Source: 21-14-0-10-47-8 sp966211795
GTDB lineage: Bacteria > Bdellovibrionota > Bdellovibrionia > Bdellovibrionales > Bdellovibrionaceae
DNA: 64,000 bases
Direction: 5' to 3'
Assembly (NCBI GenBank): GCA_966211795.1
Contig: CBIHNW010000013.1
Coordinates: 1-64,000, forward strand
Part shown: one piece after another, positions 60,080 through 64,000 of the stretch
How the letters are laid out: each line of letters opens with the position of its first letter
How positions within the stretch are numbered: position 1 is the stretch's first letter
The notes under the pieces: model-generated
The model's input: only the letters and a program-made list of their open reading frames with translations
Databases searched by the model: none
Told to the model about the DNA's origin: nothing
Translations under genes and position numbers: made by a program

Positions 60080-63000
60080 GAGTGACCACCTTTCCCGGCC
60101 GTCGCTTCATGTGCGGCGCGAGTTGCCTCTCCGTTGTTACGGATCTTCGTTTGGTATCGAACGTTCGGCGCTGCGTGGAATTCTTCAAGCAATGCATACG
60201 AACGAGCGTCTTTTGCCATCTGGGAAACGCGGCTGTTGGTGTCGTTCAGATCACCAAACACGATCGCGTCCGCTGGGCAGACCTGTTGACATGCCGTTTT
60301 GATATCGCCGTCTTTCAAGTCGCGCTTTTCCAGCTTCGCCGTGTTTTTGCCTTCTTTGATCCGGTGAACGCAGAAAGAACATTTCTCCATCACACCACGA
60401 GTGCGCACGCCGACATCTGGGTTCAGTGCCAAGTGCATTGGTTTTTCAATGAGCTTTGCATAGTTGAACCAGTTGAAACGACGAACTTTGTAAGGACAAT
60501 TGTTCGAGCAATATCGGGTTCCAACGCAGCGGTTGTAAACCATGTCGTTCAAACCTTCGCTATTGTGCACGGTCGCAGCCACTGGACAGACCGTCTCGCA
60601 AGGAGCGTTGTCACAGTGTTGACACATCAGCGGCTGGAACACCGCTTCGGCATTCGCCGGATCACCCACGTAATAGCGGTCGATGCGAATCCAGTGCATT
60701 TCACGGCCTTGAATCACATACTTTTTACCGACAACCGGAATGTTGTTTTCAGACTGACAAGCCACAACGCAGGCGTTGCAACCGGTGCAGGTGTTCAAGT
60801 CAACCGCCATGCCCCACTTGTGTCCGTTGTAAGCGTGTCCGGACCAGATGCTGAAAATATGGTGGCTGTGTTTTCCAGCCGACGGATTTTTCAGGTATTC
60901 AGCCAGCGTCGCTTCAACAACGATCTGGCGCCCTTCCATCGAGTGGTGAGTTTGCGGATTGGCCAGATCATACTTATGACCCAGGCTCTTGATCTCCGTC
61001 TTCGCTCCCGAGAAAATCGGCATTCCGTTTTGGAAAGTGACCAGCTCGAAAGCGTTCATGCCGATGTTGTTACCCACTTTACCGGCCGCTGTTCGGCCAT
61101 AACCGACAGGAATCGCGAGAACTTGATCATGCAATCCAGGCTGAATGTGCGCTGGAAGTTTGACTGTTTTGTCATTGATCTTCAGCTCCACCATCGTGCC
61201 TTCGATGGCATTCAATTCTTTCGCCGTCGCAATCGACATGGAGACATAGTTATCCCAGCAGATCTTGGTGACTGGATCTGGCAATTCTTGCAACCAAGCC
61301 ACGTTGGCCAAGGTTCCATCACCCAGAGCAACCGTTGGATACAAGACCAGCTCATAGCCATCCGATTTCACTGGCTTCACGGAATTCAGAGCGTCGGCGC
61401 GGAAAGATTTGGCTCCCCCACCGCTCGCCAATGTTCCAACAACACCATCTTGCAAAGCTTCGTCCCAGAAATCGTCAAAAGATTTGCCTTTGCCGGCTTT
61501 CGGAAAGATTTCCTCTTTCCAAACCGAGCGCAGGTAATCGTAGAAAGTTTCGTAAGTGATCAGACGTTTCGGCCCTTTGTTCGCGGTGAATGCCCAGCTC
61601 ATCAAACTGAGTTGGAATGAGCGAGTGTCGTACATCGGACGAATGGTCGGCTGATGAATGCTGAAAAGTCCGCGACCGATTTCGTTATCGCCCCAAGACT
61701 CGAGAGCATGGTGATCCGGAATGACGTAATCCGCTTGTCTTCCCGTCTCGTCGTTGCGATCGCCGGTGTAAATGACCATCGAGGCTTTTTTCAAAGCTTC
61801 GGTGAAACCCGCACCTGCAGACAAGCCGTAGACAGGATTGCAACCATGAATGATCACGGTTTTGATGCTTCCACTGTTCAAGCCGTCAGTCAGTTCTTTG
61901 ATATCTTGGTAAGAAGCGGTCATGCCTGGCAAACCAGCTTCGATCGTCGCACCTTCATTACCCAGCATTGAGTTCAAGAAGTTCACGGCGATTTGCAATT
62001 CACGCGCTTGCGCCGTCAATGTCGGCAATCCACCGGCCACAACCAGGGATTTGCCTTTGTTGGCAACCAAGTCTTCCGCCAATTTTGCCAAAAGCTCGGG
62101 TTGCATTTTCAATTCAGCCGCGGCATTTGCAAAAGGCTCGAGAGCCGGCTTCATGCCACCGGTCTTCTGAGCAACGGCATAAGCCAAGCCCATGACGGCC
62201 GTGATCTGCTGCGAAGGCTTGATCCGAACGCGAACGTCCGCATTGGCGCCCGTCAGAGAGTAATTGGAATCAAACACGACCAGCTTTGGCATGTTTTGAA
62301 TGTCTTTACGAGCCGATGAGAACTGACGAGTGTACGTCGTCGGCATCAGCCATGTTCCCAAGAAGTCTGCATCGATGGAAACGATCACTTTCGCTTTATC
62401 GAAACGGTAGAATGGAACCGAGTCATCGCCGTAAGAAGCTTTGCGGCCTTCACGGATTTCTTCGTGAGCCAAAGGCTCCCACACATAGTGTTTCGCCGCG
62501 AAAGCTTGGCAGAAATCACCCACCACCGCACGAGTCGAAGGTGAATTGATTGAGCTTGTCAGAACCGCGACGCCACCTTTTGCCAGTTGTTTCACAACGG
62601 CATCATCGATCTCTTCCCATTTTGCAGAGATGGTATCGCGATTGGTTTTGGCTTTGTTCAAAAGATTGTGCTGAGGGCCCTGCAGGCGCTCAGGATCGTA
62701 CAATGACAAAATGTGAGCTTGAGCGCGAACCGAAGTCGCACCTTTGTTCATCGGGTGCTTTGGATTTCCTTCGATTTTCAAAGGACGTCCTTCACGAGTC
62801 TTCACCAGCAAGCCCAGAGCTTCGCTGCCGTCAAAGTAAGTTGACGTGTACATATTCGGAACGGTGAAGGTCACCTCTTCCGGTTGTTTGTTGTAAGGAA
62901 CGATCTTTTGCACCGGACGACGGATGCAACCAGCCGCCGAAGCCATGGCCAAAGAAGCACCCATCAATTTCAAAAATTCACGACGAGCCCAACCGCCTTC

Positions 63001-63186
63001 GCCATCGCTTTCTTGCAATGGAGATGACAGGAACTCTTTTTCCGCCAATTTTTGGAATTCCGGATCTTGAGACCATTGCTCGAGAGATTGCCAGTAGCGA
63101 GCGTCGCGCTGGGACTCTTTCGGGGCGTGATCGTGGTCGTGATCATGTTTGTGATCGTGGTCGTGATGAGAATGAATTTCAGACAT
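60076..63186 (-). CDS. actB: Alternative complex III iron-sulfur / molybdopterin-fold subunit ActB
   Basis: About 1036 residues from the ATG at 63186 (a TTG at 63195 is in frame). A Tat-type signal 'ARREFLKLMGASLAMASAAGC' sits near residues 75-100, ending in a possible lipidated Cys. A molybdopterin-oxidoreductase-like domain follows (~100-730). The ferredoxin-like C-terminal part has 4Fe-4S clusters: 'CTGCNACVVACQ', 'CQHCDNAPCETVCP', 'CVGTRYCSNNCPYK', 'CSFCVHRI' and 'ACQQVCP'. In known complexes this domain lacks the cofactor and the clusters relay electrons from quinol. The first ~30 residues are a His/Asp-rich run (HSHHDHDHKHDHDHDH), unusual ahead of a Tat motif. Confidence 0.94.
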
Positions 63187-63204
63187 ATCTATCAAACCTT
63201 CGCT

Positions 63205-63741
63205 TTAGTGGTGGCAAGTTGAACAGTTGAGAGGAGCTTTGTTCTCAGGCTGTCGGTGACAGTTCACACACCAACCCATATCCAAAGTTGAAAACTGAGT
63301 GATTCGTTGCATGGTTTCGACCGGACCGTGGCAGGTCTGGCAATTCACGCCGCGAGCAATGTGCGCCGAGTGATTGAAGTGAACGAAGTCCGGCAGATTG
63401 TGGACGCGAACCCACTCGATCGACTGGCCTTTGTCGTAAGCATCACGCAATTTTTGAATGTGTGGGCTATCGGTTTTCACGGTCAAGTGGCAGTTCATGC
63501 AAGTGCTGAGGGCTGGAATGTTCGAAGCCTTCGAACGCTCGACCTGATTGTGGCAGTACTGACATTGAATCTTGTTCGTGCCGACGTGCAGGGAGTGGTC
63601 GAACGGAAGAGGCTGCTCGGGCGCGTAACCCTGATTGTAACCCCATCCGAGTTTGTGAAATTGATCGCAACCAGTGAGCGCAAAAGCCGCGGCCAATGCG
63701 AACACACAGAGCGCAAACGACATCGATGATCTATGATGCAT
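63205..63741 (-). CDS. actA: Alternative complex III penta-haem cytochrome c lipoprotein ActA
   Basis: 178 residues with a lipobox 'FALTGC' (Cys ~25) and five CxxCH haem-binding motifs: CQYCH, CMNCH, CQTCH, CVNCH and CSTCH, the last at the very C-terminus. 'PFDHSLHVGTNKIQCQYCH' and 'FVHFNHSAHIARGVNCQTCHG' supply distal His ligands. It is the first gene of actABCDEF, and its promoter should lie beyond 63741. It collects or passes electrons on the periplasmic face. Confidence 0.95.
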   Translation of the reverse strand: MHHRSSMSFALCVFALAAAFALTGCDQFHKLGWGYNQGYAPEQPLPFDHSLHVGTNKIQCQYCHNQVERSKASNIPALSTCMNCHLTVKTDSPHIQKLRDAYDKGQSIEWVRVHNLPDFVHFNHSAHIARGVNCQTCHGPVETMQRITQFSTLDMGWCVNCHRQPENKAPLNCSTCHH

Positions 63742-64000
63742 GACGATTTCCTTGAGCTGGGCTCCGGACAGTTATTTCAACGTTTTCATTCGAAATTCCG
63801 CAAAAAGCCTCTTTCGAGTGATCTATTCGAGTCATCGAACGGAGCTTCAAATCAACGCCTACCAATTGTTAACGCCGTTTAAAGGGCGTTGTTTGCAATA
63901 TTTAAAAACCCAAATAGCTGAATAATCAACGCGTTTTTGAAAACGGAATGAAAATGGGGATTTTGCTTAAATTATCATCAGACACTGCGTCAGTGCGGCT
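63742..64000. other. Upstream region of the act operon; no gene seen
   Basis: About 260 AT-rich bases up to the window edge. It should contain the actA promoter on the minus strand. An AACGCC/GGCGTT inverted repeat lies near 63868-63888. No convincing -10/-35 pair or gene was found. Confidence 0.4.

Noticed and set aside
60082..61620. 512-residue plus-strand frame opposite actB
   Set aside because: Antisense shadow of the iron-sulfur region of actB; no family features.

Overview
The window looks like chromosome from a Bdellovibrio-like predatory or commensal bacterium (phylum Bdellovibrionota). This is inferred from family content, not from a marker-gene phylogeny. The supporting signs are a TIGR02147-family protein, many secreted proteins and lipoproteins, phage-tail-fibre-like surface proteins with the 'NESPQT..LDGQL' N-terminal domain, a bacterial mevalonate pathway, and an alternative complex III. 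There are no rRNA genes, CRISPR arrays or prophage. One solitary Y1 (REP-associated type) transposase is present at 4941-5504.

Region by region. 1-9.6 kb holds miscellaneous envelope genes: an alpha/beta hydrolase, a JmjC-type oxygenase, a solitary solute-binding-like protein, a Cys-rich lipoprotein, the transposase beside a 12-bp tandem repeat, a phospholipase D-like protein and a DsbA-like thiol oxidoreductase. 9.6-28.4 kb is the most distinctive part. Two paralogous operons, one on each strand and transcribed away from each other, each encode a tail-fibre-like protein followed by a large secreted beta-repeat protein (15293-17005 plus 9640-15261, and 21947-26230 plus 26276-28438). Between them sit a TIGR02147 gene coupled to a beta-helix lipoprotein, and a ricin-like/PT-linker secreted protein. 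28.7-35.5 kb holds further secreted proteins: a PEP/pyruvate-binding-domain protein flanked by two similar palindromes, a lipoprotein, a glycoside-hydrolase-like protein and a DUF4214-like protein.

35.8-55.5 kb is a housekeeping block. It contains every member of the classical thrS-infC-rpmI-rplT-pheS-pheT-ihfA series in the usual order on the minus strand, but split in two places. Two plus-strand genes (a HEAT-repeat membrane protein and a PAS histidine kinase) lie between infC and rpmI. A five-gene mevalonate operon (fni, mvaA, phosphomevalonate kinase, mvaD, mevalonate kinase) starts right behind rplT. rsmG, a SpoU methyltransferase, a secreted phosphatase and a second solute-binding-like gene separate this from pheS. 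infC starts with AUU, overlapping the thrS stop codon. A merR-type gene and tRNA-Pro(GGG) follow ihfA.

56.4-63.7 kb is a complete alternative complex III operon (actABCDEF) ending in a strong intrinsic terminator. It is a quinol:cytochrome c oxidoreductase; no terminal oxidase is in view.

The most interesting candidate system is the duplicated pair of fibre and beta-repeat surface-protein operons, which share a sigma-28-like CCGATAAG element just upstream of both fibre genes.
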